From positions 1-21,505 of the IMG/VR virus record IMGVR_UViG_3300025127_000338: a stretch of DNA of 21,505 nucleotides, one strand, 5' to 3'. Shown here piece after piece: positions 13,120-20,396 of this stretch. The DNA comes from a virus. The notes beneath the pieces are model-generated. The model ran no database searches and was not told the DNA's origin. It worked only from the letters and a program-made list of their open reading frames with translations. Position numbers and translations under genes: made by a program. Numbering within the stretch: the first letter of the stretch is position 1; every line of letters starts with the position of its first letter.

Positions 13120-13398
13120 TTAAGCTTTTGCAAATGTTTTAACATTAGTAGGTTTAGGTCCCACATTGGCAACTGCCCGTTTCCTGGCAACGGCAGATCT
13201 TCTCTGACCCTCGCTCATTCTTCGAGCTTTCGCTAGAGGTACGCATTTTGGATACTTTCTCTTCGCGTCTGCTTTCTGTTTGGAACGGCCACATTTTGCG
13301 AATGATCCATCTTTTCGTTTGCTCCCAATATCTACCCATTTTTGTGCGAACCATTTCTTCAGTCCACCTGATTTCATGTACTGAATATTTTTTTGCAT
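13120..13398 (-). CDS. Small basic DUF5872-like protein, 92 aa
   Basis: A 92-residue, Lys/Arg-rich protein. Residues 10-55 carry MKSGGLKKWFAQKWVDIGSK, then FAKCGRSKQKADAKRKYPKC with two Cys. The W-F-x-x-x-W-V-D-I-G start and C-G-R ... K-Y-P-K-C-V-P spacing match what I recall as the DUF5872 type of phage and giant-virus proteins. The last third is a basic helix. The ATG shares its A with the upstream TAA (TAATG). It may bind nucleic acid or zinc; the function is not established, and the domain name needs a profile check. Confidence 0.7.
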   Translation of the reverse strand: MQKNIQYMKSGGLKKWFAQKWVDIGSKRKDGSFAKCGRSKQKADAKRKYPKCVPLAKARRMSEGQRRSAVARKRAVANVGPKPTNVKTFAKA

Positions 13399-13874
13399 TA
13401 TCTTACGCCTTGAAAATTTAAACCTCTTATAGCCATGCCACCACCTCTAACTTTAATAGAGTCTAATGTTTTAGCTTGTCCTTTATGCGCTGCAGATGCT
13501 TTGTGTAAAGCTTTTGCAACTTTTTTAATTTTCATTCCACCTGTGTTCATTTTTAAACCTGATTTTTGTAATCTTCCCATTCCAGATTGTGAACCTGCGC
13601 TTACGGCTTTACCAACTTTCATTCCTAAAATTTTTTTCTTAGCTGCCAAAGATAAACCTGCCATTGGCATTAAACCTTTTTTTCTTGCTTGCTTAGCTAA
13701 TAACAAACCACCTAATGCTCTTTTAGGTCCTTTAAAATCTTTTCTTTTAACACCAGAAGGATCTTTAATTTTACCCGCACATATTTTTGAAGCGTAAGCG
13801 TTAGCATATGCTGACGGGTACACTGCAAATTTTCTTTTCGCTGCTGCTTTACCTCTTGGACATAATTTAGTCAT
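13398..13874 (-). CDS. Basic Lys/Gly-rich protein, 158 aa
   Basis: A 158-residue, highly basic protein opening MTKLCPRGKAAAKRKFAVYP and continuing YPSAYANAYASKICAGKIKD. The K-F-x-V-Y-P-S-A-Y-A-N-A-Y-A-x-K-x-C-x-G-K signature is common in marine phage proteins, sometimes fused to the domain of the next gene. The remainder is Lys/Gly/Met-rich with GG motifs (MNTGGMKIKK, VRGGGMAIRG). There is a strong ribosome site (GGAGG), and it overlaps the downstream gene by one base (TAATG). It is probably a DNA-associated or internal virion protein; no enzyme motif is seen. Confidence 0.7.
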   Translation of the reverse strand: MTKLCPRGKAAAKRKFAVYPSAYANAYASKICAGKIKDPSGVKRKDFKGPKRALGGLLLAKQARKKGLMPMAGLSLAAKKKILGMKVGKAVSAGSQSGMGRLQKSGLKMNTGGMKIKKVAKALHKASAAHKGQAKTLDSIKVRGGGMAIRGLNFQGVR

Positions 13875-14261
13875 TTATTTTTTTCCTCCGTTCCTAAATA
13901 TTTGTGTTCCCTTTATACCATATATTGAAGCCACAACCAAGATCCACAAGTTTGTGAACCATGACGGGAGCTGCGAGAACATTTCGAAGAACAGTTTTAC
14001 TTTATTCATCGCTTCAGGATCTTCACTTATCACTGACCACGCCAAAACAGCGATTGGCGCAGACAAGATAATAAGAACCGCCTCGTCCTTCCAGTCTGAT
14101 TGTCGGGCCTCTAATAATTTACCTTGGTAAGCTTCTTCACCTCGGGCCATCTTAGCAGCATGCATGTGTTGTGCATCTGCCATTGCCATTTTAGTCTCTT
14201 GACGCTTCTTATAGATATGACTAGCTGCGTTTAATCCCAATTTTAAGGCACTGAACCACAT
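13875..14261 (-). CDS. Holin-like two-span membrane protein, 128 aa
   Basis: A 128-residue protein with a long N-terminal basic/amphipathic part (MWFSALKLGLNAASHIYKKR, then MHAAKMARGEEAYQGKLLEA). Two transmembrane helices follow: AVLIILSAPIAVLAWSVIS (about 60-78) and FTNLWILVVASIYGIKG (about 102-118), separated by a loop. The SDWKDEAVL...W...YGIKG plan resembles phage proteins annotated as 3TM-type holins. Such proteins form the membrane lesion that releases endolysin. AAGGAG lies 10 bases from the ATG, inside the homing endonuclease gene that overlaps it by 41 bases. It is 9 kb from the peptidase gene, so its lysis role is a hypothesis. Confidence 0.65.
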   Translation of the reverse strand: MWFSALKLGLNAASHIYKKRQETKMAMADAQHMHAAKMARGEEAYQGKLLEARQSDWKDEAVLIILSAPIAVLAWSVISEDPEAMNKVKLFFEMFSQLPSWFTNLWILVVASIYGIKGTQIFRNGGKK

Positions 14262-14655
14262 TTTTAAATTTCTCCTTACGTCTTTTACTAAGATAATCTA
14301 TCATTATATCAATCGTATTTAAAGCCCCTTTACCATTGATTCTCCATCTCCACGTATTTTTGTGATGTTCCTGCCTTTTTTTGCACAAATAAAAAGCACC
14401 ACCAAAAAAATCATGAAATCTTTTAACCATATCTTTATCTGTCATTTCTACAGAACAGGCAAAGTATTTTTTGGTTTTAAGTTTAGACCAGATGCCAAAA
14501 CTTCCCTCACCATCAAACACACCAGCCAAAAATATTATTTTTTCTTTTTGGGAGAGGTTATCGTAAACCGATGAACTTTTTTCCGGATACTTGTATGTTT
14601 TTAATTCCTTTGATATCAGATTTTGCTCCTGGTTCTCTATGAGGGCAACCACCAC
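14221..14655 (-). CDS. LAGLIDADG-type homing endonuclease, 144 aa
   Basis: Residues 43-54 (LAGVFDGEGSFG) are a clear LAGLIDADG motif, with E50 as the likely metal-binding acid. YFACSVEMTDKDMVKRFHDF (64-83), GGAFYLCKKR and WRWRINGKGALNTIDIMIDY follow, matching a one-motif LAGLIDADG domain that would act as a homodimer. These enzymes cut a specific DNA site and spread their own gene. The annotated start is GTG at 14655 without a good ribosome site. A CTG at 14622 has AGGAG six bases upstream, so the true start is uncertain. The gene overlaps the upstream small gene by about 100 bases and the holin-like gene by 41, as if wedged between them. No intron or intein is seen. Confidence 0.85.
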   Translation of the reverse strand: MVVALIENQEQNLISKELKTYKYPEKSSSVYDNLSQKEKIIFLAGVFDGEGSFGIWSKLKTKKYFACSVEMTDKDMVKRFHDFFGGAFYLCKKRQEHHKNTWRWRINGKGALNTIDIMIDYLSKRRKEKFKNVVQCLKIGIKRS

Positions 14656-14764
14656 GCTTTAACTTTATAGGCGGTACTTGTGGATTAGGCCCTTGTTTAG
14701 GAGGCGGTCCTGATTTTATGCCTCCACTAAGTCCTTTACGTTTTTGCTGTCTTTCTGATTTCAT
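14558..14764 (-). CDS. Small basic protein with PPPK/KRGG motifs, 68 aa
   Basis: A 68-residue protein, basic and Pro/Gly-rich: GLSGGIKSGPPPKQGPNPQV, then PIKLKRGGCPHREPGAKSDI, ending KGIKNIQVSGKKFIGLR. The S-G-P-P-P-K-x-G-P-x-P-Q-x-P-P core and the CPHR segment recur in marine phage hypotheticals. It starts at ATG 14764 with AAGG five bases upstream, overlaps the upstream gene by 29 bases, and its 3' third is overlapped by the homing endonuclease frame. The single Cys next to His may bind metal. The function is unknown. Confidence 0.65.
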   Translation of the reverse strand: MKSERQQKRKGLSGGIKSGPPPKQGPNPQVPPIKLKRGGCPHREPGAKSDIKGIKNIQVSGKKFIGLR

Positions 14765-15023
14765 TTTTGCCTTTTTTAAAAATTGATACTACTCTTGTTT
14801 TACCCATCACCTTTGCTCTTTGTTCACCTACGGTTAAGATTTGAATCTTCCTTGCAAAAGGTTTGTTAATTCTTTTAACTTTTCTTACAGTTGCACTAGC
14901 ATCCGCGGGGGTTGCAAATTTTATTTTTACCGTATCTCTAGGATTTTCATCTGTATACAATCTTCTCCCAGAACCCTTAGGTTTCTTACCAGTGCCTGTT
15001 TTTGGATCTCTATTTTTTTGCAA
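14736..15023 (-). CDS. Small basic protein with likely TTG start, 95 aa
   Basis: No ATG opens this frame. A TTG at 15023 has GAGG seven bases upstream and is preferred; another TTG at 15038 lacks a good site. The protein is Lys/Arg-rich: GTGKKPKGSGRRLYTDENPR, then VKIKFATPADASATVRKVKR, then ARKIQILTVGEQRAKVMGK. The K-P-K-G-S-G-R-R-L-Y-T-D-E-N-P segment recurs in marine phage genes beside the portal. It overlaps the portal stop by 14 bases. Its function is unknown, perhaps portal- or DNA-associated. Confidence 0.65.
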   Translation of the reverse strand: MQKNRDPKTGTGKKPKGSGRRLYTDENPRDTVKIKFATPADASATVRKVKRINKPFARKIQILTVGEQRAKVMGKTRVVSIFKKGKNEIRKTAKT

Positions 15024-17346
15024 GTTTCTGCCTCGCAATCTCTAATCTTTCATCTGACTGATCAGATTGTTCTGATAATTTATCATATTGAAAGTCTAAT
15101 CTATTAGCTTCTTTAGTCATGTCTAATTGTGCTCTTAACTCTGTTTCTCTCTCTTTACGCTGCATATCCATTGCACGTAAATCTATTTCTTGTTGTTTTA
15201 ATCTTACTAATGGATCCACTTGACCAGCTTTAGCTTGTATTTCACCTCTAACTAACTCTTCAGTTATTTCTGCAACCGCAGTTGCAACAGCTTTATCAAA
15301 CTGAATTTGAAATTGTTGTGGGTCCTGTTGAGCTAAAGCAACCATTGCCGGCTCTTGCATTAATTGTTCTCTGACTTCTATCTTAGCTTTGAAAGAAATA
15401 TGATCAGATATATGTGATTGAAGCAAAGCATAAACAGTTGGATTAATTTGAACCATTCTAGATGCCATAAAAGCCATGTGAGCAGCAATATGTGCATCAT
15501 GATCTTGAAATTCAAATGCAGTAAGTAACTGCATTTGCAGTGCACGTGCGTTTTCTTTTGCAGGATCCATAGGTTCAGGTTGTTTTGGTGGTGCTTTTAA
15601 CAAAGTTTCAATTTGTTTTGTCCCTAATGCTTCATAAACACGTCTATATGCTTCATGAATGTTATGAATTTGTGGATTTGACATTGCAGTTTGCAATTGT
15701 TGCTGTGCAAGCATAACTCTTTGAGCCATTGACATGATATTTGGGTCAGCAACCGGTAAAATATCTACACGATTGTCAAAATCTACCTGTTTTATCATTC
15801 TTGGGCCACCATAAACGTCATATGGATACTCTGGAGGCAGTGCATCAGCCATAATTCTTGCTAATATTTTAAATTCTAACCTCATTGCGTAGTAACAACG
15901 CTTGTGAACACCACTCATTACACGTGATCCACGTTCCATTAAGGCCATTGTCGTGCCAACAGCCCTATTTTGTAGGTCATTACCTACGTTAGAGTCTGTA
16001 ATCGCAGCAAATTTTTGTCCCGCGCCCACAACAAAACCTAATAAATTAAATAATGTTGTACTTGGCTCTGAAAAGGGTAGGTTAAAAAACTGATCTCTGA
16101 TGTTTCCGCCCGGAGCATCGACATCTCTAAACTCTCCCGGCTGTATCGGTTGGTCATCATCTCTAACTCTTATACCTCTAGACTTAAATCCCGCAGGTAA
16201 ATTCTTTAAAGTTCCTGCATCTATCAATTGTCTTAATGATTGAGTTGCAGCTAATGATAAACCACCTATCATGTGTGTTAAACCAAAACCATAAAAGCCT
16301 AATCCGGGTAAAAATTTATAATGAACAAAATATTCTATCCTTTTGTAAGTAGGATCATCAGGTCTATAGTTTCTGTAAATAGATAAAACTTCACCTGAGT
16401 TCTCATCAATGGTTACTACATAAGGTATTTTAATTTTCTTAGCACGTGAATCAAATTTTTCATAATCATCTAAATGTAAATCTACATGCATTTCTAAAAT
16501 TGTATGTAAGTAATCTTCTCCTGTTTTTTTGACACCCTCTAATTCGTTTATCTTTTTCTGTACGTTGTCCGGTTGATCTTCTCCAGCTTTAGGTAGCTCT
16601 ATATCTCTGTAAAAACCACCGGCCATAAGTTTTACGACTTCGTTTTCCGTTAGCCGTTGTACGTGAGTAATTCTATCTGTATCTTTTAGATCTGAAGCAT
16701 AGTATGGAACAACTAAATCTTCTGCCGGTATAAATTTAGAAACTGGTCTTTTTAATATTTCATCGTAGTATATCTTTTTAAAACTACTACCGGATAACGG
16801 TAAATGAAACAACATGCTATCCATATCTGTAGTATACTCCTCCATCTCCTCCATAAGCATATAGTTCATGTAATCCCTTACTCTATCTGCTTGATCTTCA
16901 ATTGGTGGTGTTTTTAAACCTACTACTTGGGTCCTTACAGGTCCCTCTGATGGAACTAATTCTTTATAAGCTTGTGCTTGAAATTGTGTTACAGATTCAG
17001 CTAGTAATGGGTGAGTTACATTTGAAGCCCCTTTAAAAGGTTTTGTAACTTCCATGTACTTTGTACCAAGAAGATCTAAACCTTTAATATAAGCCTCTTC
17101 CCATTCTTTTCTTGATGTTTTATCTTTTTTGTATTCAGATACGAGATCATTACCCATTCTAGATAAAGTTCTCTCATCCATAAATTCTGCAAGATTAGCA
17201 TTGAAATCGTCTTGTGGTCTTACTTCTGGTTCTTCTTCTCCCTCAATTGAAACTTCATCTACCTCATCTTCAACAATTGGTGTGCCTTGACCTTCTTCAA
17301 TTTTTTCCTCTTCAGAAATATCTATATTATCTTTTTCAACAGCCAT
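15010..17346 (-). CDS. Portal protein, P22 gp1-like, 778 aa
   Basis: At 778 residues the protein is in the size range of P22-type portals. Residues 1-50 are acidic. The body has YIKGLDLLGTKYMEVTKPFK (about 86-105) and GASNVTHPLLAESVTQFQAQ (106-125), a hallmark region of these portals. Further on are RNYRPDDPTYKRIEYFVHYK and FLPGLGFYGFGLTHMIGGLS, with LRQLIDAGTLKNLPAG after it. The C-terminal ~150 residues are Gln/Glu-rich coiled coil (QQEIDLRAMDMQRKERETEL), as in barrel-bearing portals. The dodecameric ring forms the DNA gate. It follows terL and the basic 441-aa gene. The ribosome site is weak (TAGG), and a small bulged hairpin lies just upstream at 17353-17372. Confidence 0.9.
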   Translation of the reverse strand: MAVEKDNIDISEEEKIEEGQGTPIVEDEVDEVSIEGEEEPEVRPQDDFNANLAEFMDERTLSRMGNDLVSEYKKDKTSRKEWEEAYIKGLDLLGTKYMEVTKPFKGASNVTHPLLAESVTQFQAQAYKELVPSEGPVRTQVVGLKTPPIEDQADRVRDYMNYMLMEEMEEYTTDMDSMLFHLPLSGSSFKKIYYDEILKRPVSKFIPAEDLVVPYYASDLKDTDRITHVQRLTENEVVKLMAGGFYRDIELPKAGEDQPDNVQKKINELEGVKKTGEDYLHTILEMHVDLHLDDYEKFDSRAKKIKIPYVVTIDENSGEVLSIYRNYRPDDPTYKRIEYFVHYKFLPGLGFYGFGLTHMIGGLSLAATQSLRQLIDAGTLKNLPAGFKSRGIRVRDDDQPIQPGEFRDVDAPGGNIRDQFFNLPFSEPSTTLFNLLGFVVGAGQKFAAITDSNVGNDLQNRAVGTTMALMERGSRVMSGVHKRCYYAMRLEFKILARIMADALPPEYPYDVYGGPRMIKQVDFDNRVDILPVADPNIMSMAQRVMLAQQQLQTAMSNPQIHNIHEAYRRVYEALGTKQIETLLKAPPKQPEPMDPAKENARALQMQLLTAFEFQDHDAHIAAHMAFMASRMVQINPTVYALLQSHISDHISFKAKIEVREQLMQEPAMVALAQQDPQQFQIQFDKAVATAVAEITEELVRGEIQAKAGQVDPLVRLKQQEIDLRAMDMQRKERETELRAQLDMTKEANRLDFQYDKLSEQSDQSDERLEIARQKLAKK

Positions 17347-17381
17347 AAATTTAACCTAGCCTTTTAATGGCCTAGAATCAA

Positions 17382-18707
17382 CTAATAAAGTTTTGTTGGT
17401 TTAGTTCTACCTAATTTTGTGCTTACAGATACTGAACCACCAGTATTAAATCTTTTTTTACCTCTTTTGTTCATCTCCATAATTTTTTTGATTCCAGGAT
17501 AATCTTTTGCTTTACCTACTCCGATAGCAATTTTTATAATAGGTTTCTTACCTTTTATTCCACCTTTTTTGTATCCTTGTGCACTTAATCTTCTAGTAGC
17601 TTCAGTTAAACCACCCCCCATTTTTTTCATTTTTTTTGCAAGAGGGATCATAGTTTTTGGTTTGTCGAATTTAAATTTTTTTCTTAAATCTTCAATTTGC
17701 TTAGGAGTCAATTTACCTTTAGGTTGTCGTCCTAAACCTTTTAATCTACCTTTTAGTGTAGCAAGTGTACTTTTTATTTCACCCATTCTTCCTGTATCAG
17801 CTCCACCACCTTTTGTATATTTCATCATGCCGCCTTTCTTAACTGCAATACCTTTTTTCATTTGCTTTAATCTTTTTTTATCTTTTTTCATCTCTTCCAT
17901 TCTTTGCATCATTTTTCTCTGATCTTCCATTTGGTCTCTCATTTTATTGTAAGCTCCAAACTCGCTTTGAGGGCCTAATGCTCTTTTTCCTTTAACACCC
18001 ATTTTACCTCTTTTAGCTTTCATAACTTTTCCTGGTTTTACTCTTTCGTCTTGTAAACCCATTCCCTTTCTTCTAGCGGCACCGAATCCTCTTATAGCAC
18101 CACCAAATCTTTTTCCTGACATTGCTTTTTCAATAGCCATTCCTCTTTTCTTTTCATAACCGGAAAGTTTTCCGTCTTTATCTAAATCTGCTTTACCTGG
18201 GTTTTTGAGCATCGCTCCTCCTTTACTTTTTGCCATGGGTTTTGGATTTTTTTCTTGCATATTTCTATCAGTTTCTCTTCTCAAAAAAGAAGGAGCTGGA
18301 GAAAATTTATCTGGATTATTCATTATATCTTTTTCTGATACAAAAGTCATTCGACCAGTATCTTTATTAAGAACTTTTAATAGTCTCTGTGTCCTAGTCT
18401 CTGCAGTTTCACTTTTCTTAACATAGTCTTTAAGACCTGGAGTTTCTCCACCTCTTTTTAATTTAGGTTTACCAAATTTTTTTTTCAACTTTTCTCTTAA
18501 ACTTTGCATTCTACCCTCAATTGTGAACTGACCTTTTTCTGCCCTTAATTTATTCGTTCTTGATATACCACCTCTTCTTAACTCCATAGGTTTACCATCG
18601 TACTTGCCATAACTTTTGAATATGTCTAATTTAGAAGAACCTTTTGGTTTTTTCTTTTTGTTTTGTTTTTTTTCGTCTTCGTCTTTTTTTAACATTCTCA
18701 ATGGCAT
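17382..18707 (-). CDS. Highly basic Lys/Gly-rich protein with EF-hand-like loop, 441 aa
   Basis: An extremely Lys-rich 441-residue protein between terL and portal. Residues 174-185 (DLDKDGKLSGYE) match a canonical EF-hand calcium loop, with D174, D176, D178, G179, S182 and E185 in place, followed by the helix KKRGMAIEKAM. About ten short motifs of the form K/R-x-GG are spread along the chain (LRRGGIS, LKRGGET, VKKGGMM, YKKGGIK, FNTGGSV and others). A Met/Lys/Glu helix lies at about 255-285. There are no membrane segments. It has a good ribosome site (AGGAG) overlapping the terL stop. A DNA-compacting or internal head protein is plausible from charge and position; the family is unknown to me. 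Confidence 0.7.
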   Translation of the reverse strand: MPLRMLKKDEDEKKQNKKKKPKGSSKLDIFKSYGKYDGKPMELRRGGISRTNKLRAEKGQFTIEGRMQSLREKLKKKFGKPKLKRGGETPGLKDYVKKSETAETRTQRLLKVLNKDTGRMTFVSEKDIMNNPDKFSPAPSFLRRETDRNMQEKNPKPMAKSKGGAMLKNPGKADLDKDGKLSGYEKKRGMAIEKAMSGKRFGGAIRGFGAARRKGMGLQDERVKPGKVMKAKRGKMGVKGKRALGPQSEFGAYNKMRDQMEDQRKMMQRMEEMKKDKKRLKQMKKGIAVKKGGMMKYTKGGGADTGRMGEIKSTLATLKGRLKGLGRQPKGKLTPKQIEDLRKKFKFDKPKTMIPLAKKMKKMGGGLTEATRRLSAQGYKKGGIKGKKPIIKIAIGVGKAKDYPGIKKIMEMNKRGKKRFNTGGSVSVSTKLGRTKPTKLY

Positions 18708-18715
18708 AAAAGCTC

Positions 18716-20200
18716 CTAATAATATTTATACTCTTTTTCAAGTTTCATTGGCGGGTCGTCCCAATCGTCCGAATACGTTGTAACAAATCCACCTTGTCGA
18801 TATCTTAACACAGCTTGTGTCATAGAATCAACATAGTCATCGTATTGTCCATTAGGGAAAGCTGCGCATTCTTCGATTACGTCCTGAGCAAATTTTTCAT
18901 CTAAAGGAGCAAATACCATACCGGATTCAAATATAGGAGCACAACTATTAATTCTAGTATATTTATCTCTACCTTTTGCGGGGACATAATCAATTACTGG
19001 TATTCCAGCTCTTCTTAATTCGTGTATTAATGGTTGCCCCGAGGCCTTTGCTTCTACAATAACTGTTTCAGGTTCCCAGTAATTATACTGATCTAAAGCC
19101 ATATTTTTAAGCTCAGGAAAATCATATCTACCCTTTATGGCATCTAATAATATTATTGCTTGCTCGTATCCTTGAACAGGTTCAAATATTCCCCACGTTG
19201 TAATTGCAGAGTAGTCTGCAGTTTCTTTCGCACTAAATGCTGTATCATAACTTTGTATTACATGTAGTAATTTTGGAAGATGTTCTGAATCATAATCTTG
19301 CCACCATTCCCTTTTGATTATTGCACCCTCCTCTGAAGTTGGGTCCTGCATATATTGTGCGTTCCAGTTTTTTGTTGATACTGAAGCCTTAACCGCTTCT
19401 AAATCTTTTAACGACCAATACTCAGGCCAAACTGGTTTTCCATCTGGCATGATAGCTGGAAATTCAATTACTTTCCATTTATCTGCTTTTGGTTCTGATT
19501 GAGCCTTCACTAATCTACCAGTCAAATCATCTGTGGCCCAACGAGTCATAACCACAATAATTTTACCACCTGGTTGCAAACGTTGTCTTGGACCGGAGCT
19601 GTACCATTCAAATGCACGATCCATTGCTTTATCAGACATTGAGTCTTGTTCTGTATGTGGATCATCGATAATAAGTAAGTCCGCCCCTCGTCCTGTGATA
19701 GAACCGCCAACACCCGCTGCAAAATATTCCCCACCATGATTGGTCTCCCAACGTCCTTTTGCCTTACTATCTTCTCTTAGTTTAACATCTCCAAAAATCA
19801 TTTTGTACTCTTCAGTATCCATTAAATTTCTTACCTTGCTACCAAATCTAACTGCTAGTTCTGCGTTGTGTGAAACCTGCATAAGTTTCATTTTAGGATA
19901 TTTCCCTATCATCCACGCAGGAAATAAGTATGAAGCAAACTCTGACTTAGTATGTCTTGGTGGCATATTTATTATTAACCTCTTTTCTTTATCCATTGAT
20001 ATAGCTTGAAACTTTTCAGCAATAATCTGATGGTGCCCGTATCTTTTTGGGTCCTTTGTTTTTCTATAAATGAAGTCAGGCCATACTGCTTGTGCAAAAG
20101 CTAAGAAGTCATCTTGGCATAATTTTATATATTGCAGCTGCTTCTCTAACACTAAGTCCTTTAGCTCATCATCAGTCAGCGTGTCTAAGTTTTTAATCAT
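18716..20200 (-). CDS. terL: Terminase large subunit
   Basis: A full-length 494-residue packaging motor. The ATPase half has the Walker A-like MPPRHTKSE (79-87), the Walker B LLIIDDPHTEQ (175-185), and TRWATDDLTGRL (219-230), the coupling region. The nuclease half has QSYDTAFSAK with D319, VIVEAKASG with E383, and the C-terminal YDDYVDSMTQAV with D455/D458, the three acidic sites of the RNase H-like fold. It cuts concatemers and translocates DNA through the portal. The start at 20200 directly follows a TAG and has only a weak ribosome site. A candidate promoter lies 25 bases upstream. No small-subunit gene is recognisable nearby. Confidence 0.95.
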   Translation of the reverse strand: MIKNLDTLTDDELKDLVLEKQLQYIKLCQDDFLAFAQAVWPDFIYRKTKDPKRYGHHQIIAEKFQAISMDKEKRLIINMPPRHTKSEFASYLFPAWMIGKYPKMKLMQVSHNAELAVRFGSKVRNLMDTEEYKMIFGDVKLREDSKAKGRWETNHGGEYFAAGVGGSITGRGADLLIIDDPHTEQDSMSDKAMDRAFEWYSSGPRQRLQPGGKIIVVMTRWATDDLTGRLVKAQSEPKADKWKVIEFPAIMPDGKPVWPEYWSLKDLEAVKASVSTKNWNAQYMQDPTSEEGAIIKREWWQDYDSEHLPKLLHVIQSYDTAFSAKETADYSAITTWGIFEPVQGYEQAIILLDAIKGRYDFPELKNMALDQYNYWEPETVIVEAKASGQPLIHELRRAGIPVIDYVPAKGRDKYTRINSCAPIFESGMVFAPLDEKFAQDVIEECAAFPNGQYDDYVDSMTQAVLRYRQGGFVTTYSDDWDDPPMKLEKEYKYY

Positions 20201-20224
20201 CTAAAGTGTCCATTTGATTTGAAC

Positions 20225-20253
20225 CTTATATACATCTATGCAACTTGCCACAA
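20225..20253 (-). promoter_or_regulatory. Candidate sigma-70-like promoter for terL
   Basis: On the minus strand TTGTGG (20248-20253) and TATAAG (20225-20230, five of six to TATAAT) are separated by exactly 17 bases and end 25 bases before the terL start. The -35 match is moderate, and AT-rich sequence makes chance matches common. The position in the only sizeable gap upstream of the packaging genes supports it. Confidence 0.35.
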
Positions 20254-20342
20254 GTGTCGTGTCGTAAGTTACATTTTTCGCGCGCGGTGGTGTTTTTTTC
20301 TTTTTTTAATGTTTCTGTTTTCGCGTTTCTTTTGAGCCTTCT

Positions 20343-20392
20343 AACGGCCCGCGGTCACCGGTCACCGGTTCGGGAGCAATTTTCAACGGCCA
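20343..20392 (-). repeat. GC-rich direct-repeat island in the gap upstream of terL
   Basis: The 196-base gap between the nuclease and terL holds a GC-rich patch that stands out from the AT-rich genome. It has two abutting copies of GGTCACC plus a third partial GGT (20353-20369), which create two ACCGGT palindromes seven bases apart, next to CCGCGG (20349-20354). AACGGCC occurs at 20343 and 20385 and again inside the nuclease gene at 20434. Purine-rich tracts (minus strand) follow toward terL. No complete gene with a start codon is found here. A packaging (cos/pac-type) or regulatory site is possible. Confidence 0.6.
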
Positions 20393-20396
20393 CGTA

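Noticed and set aside
13154-13354. 66-codon minus-strand frame inside the 92-aa gene
   Set aside because: It is an out-of-frame shadow of a gene with a recognisable conserved pattern.
17353-17372. Bulged hairpin just upstream of the portal start
   Set aside because: Six pairs with a bulge and an AT-rich loop; it may affect the weak ribosome site but is too weak to call as a regulatory element.
20201-20345. Protein-like frame ending in TAG directly before the terL ATG
   Set aside because: The junction resembles real ones here, but the frame has no usable start codon before a stop within the GC-rich repeat.
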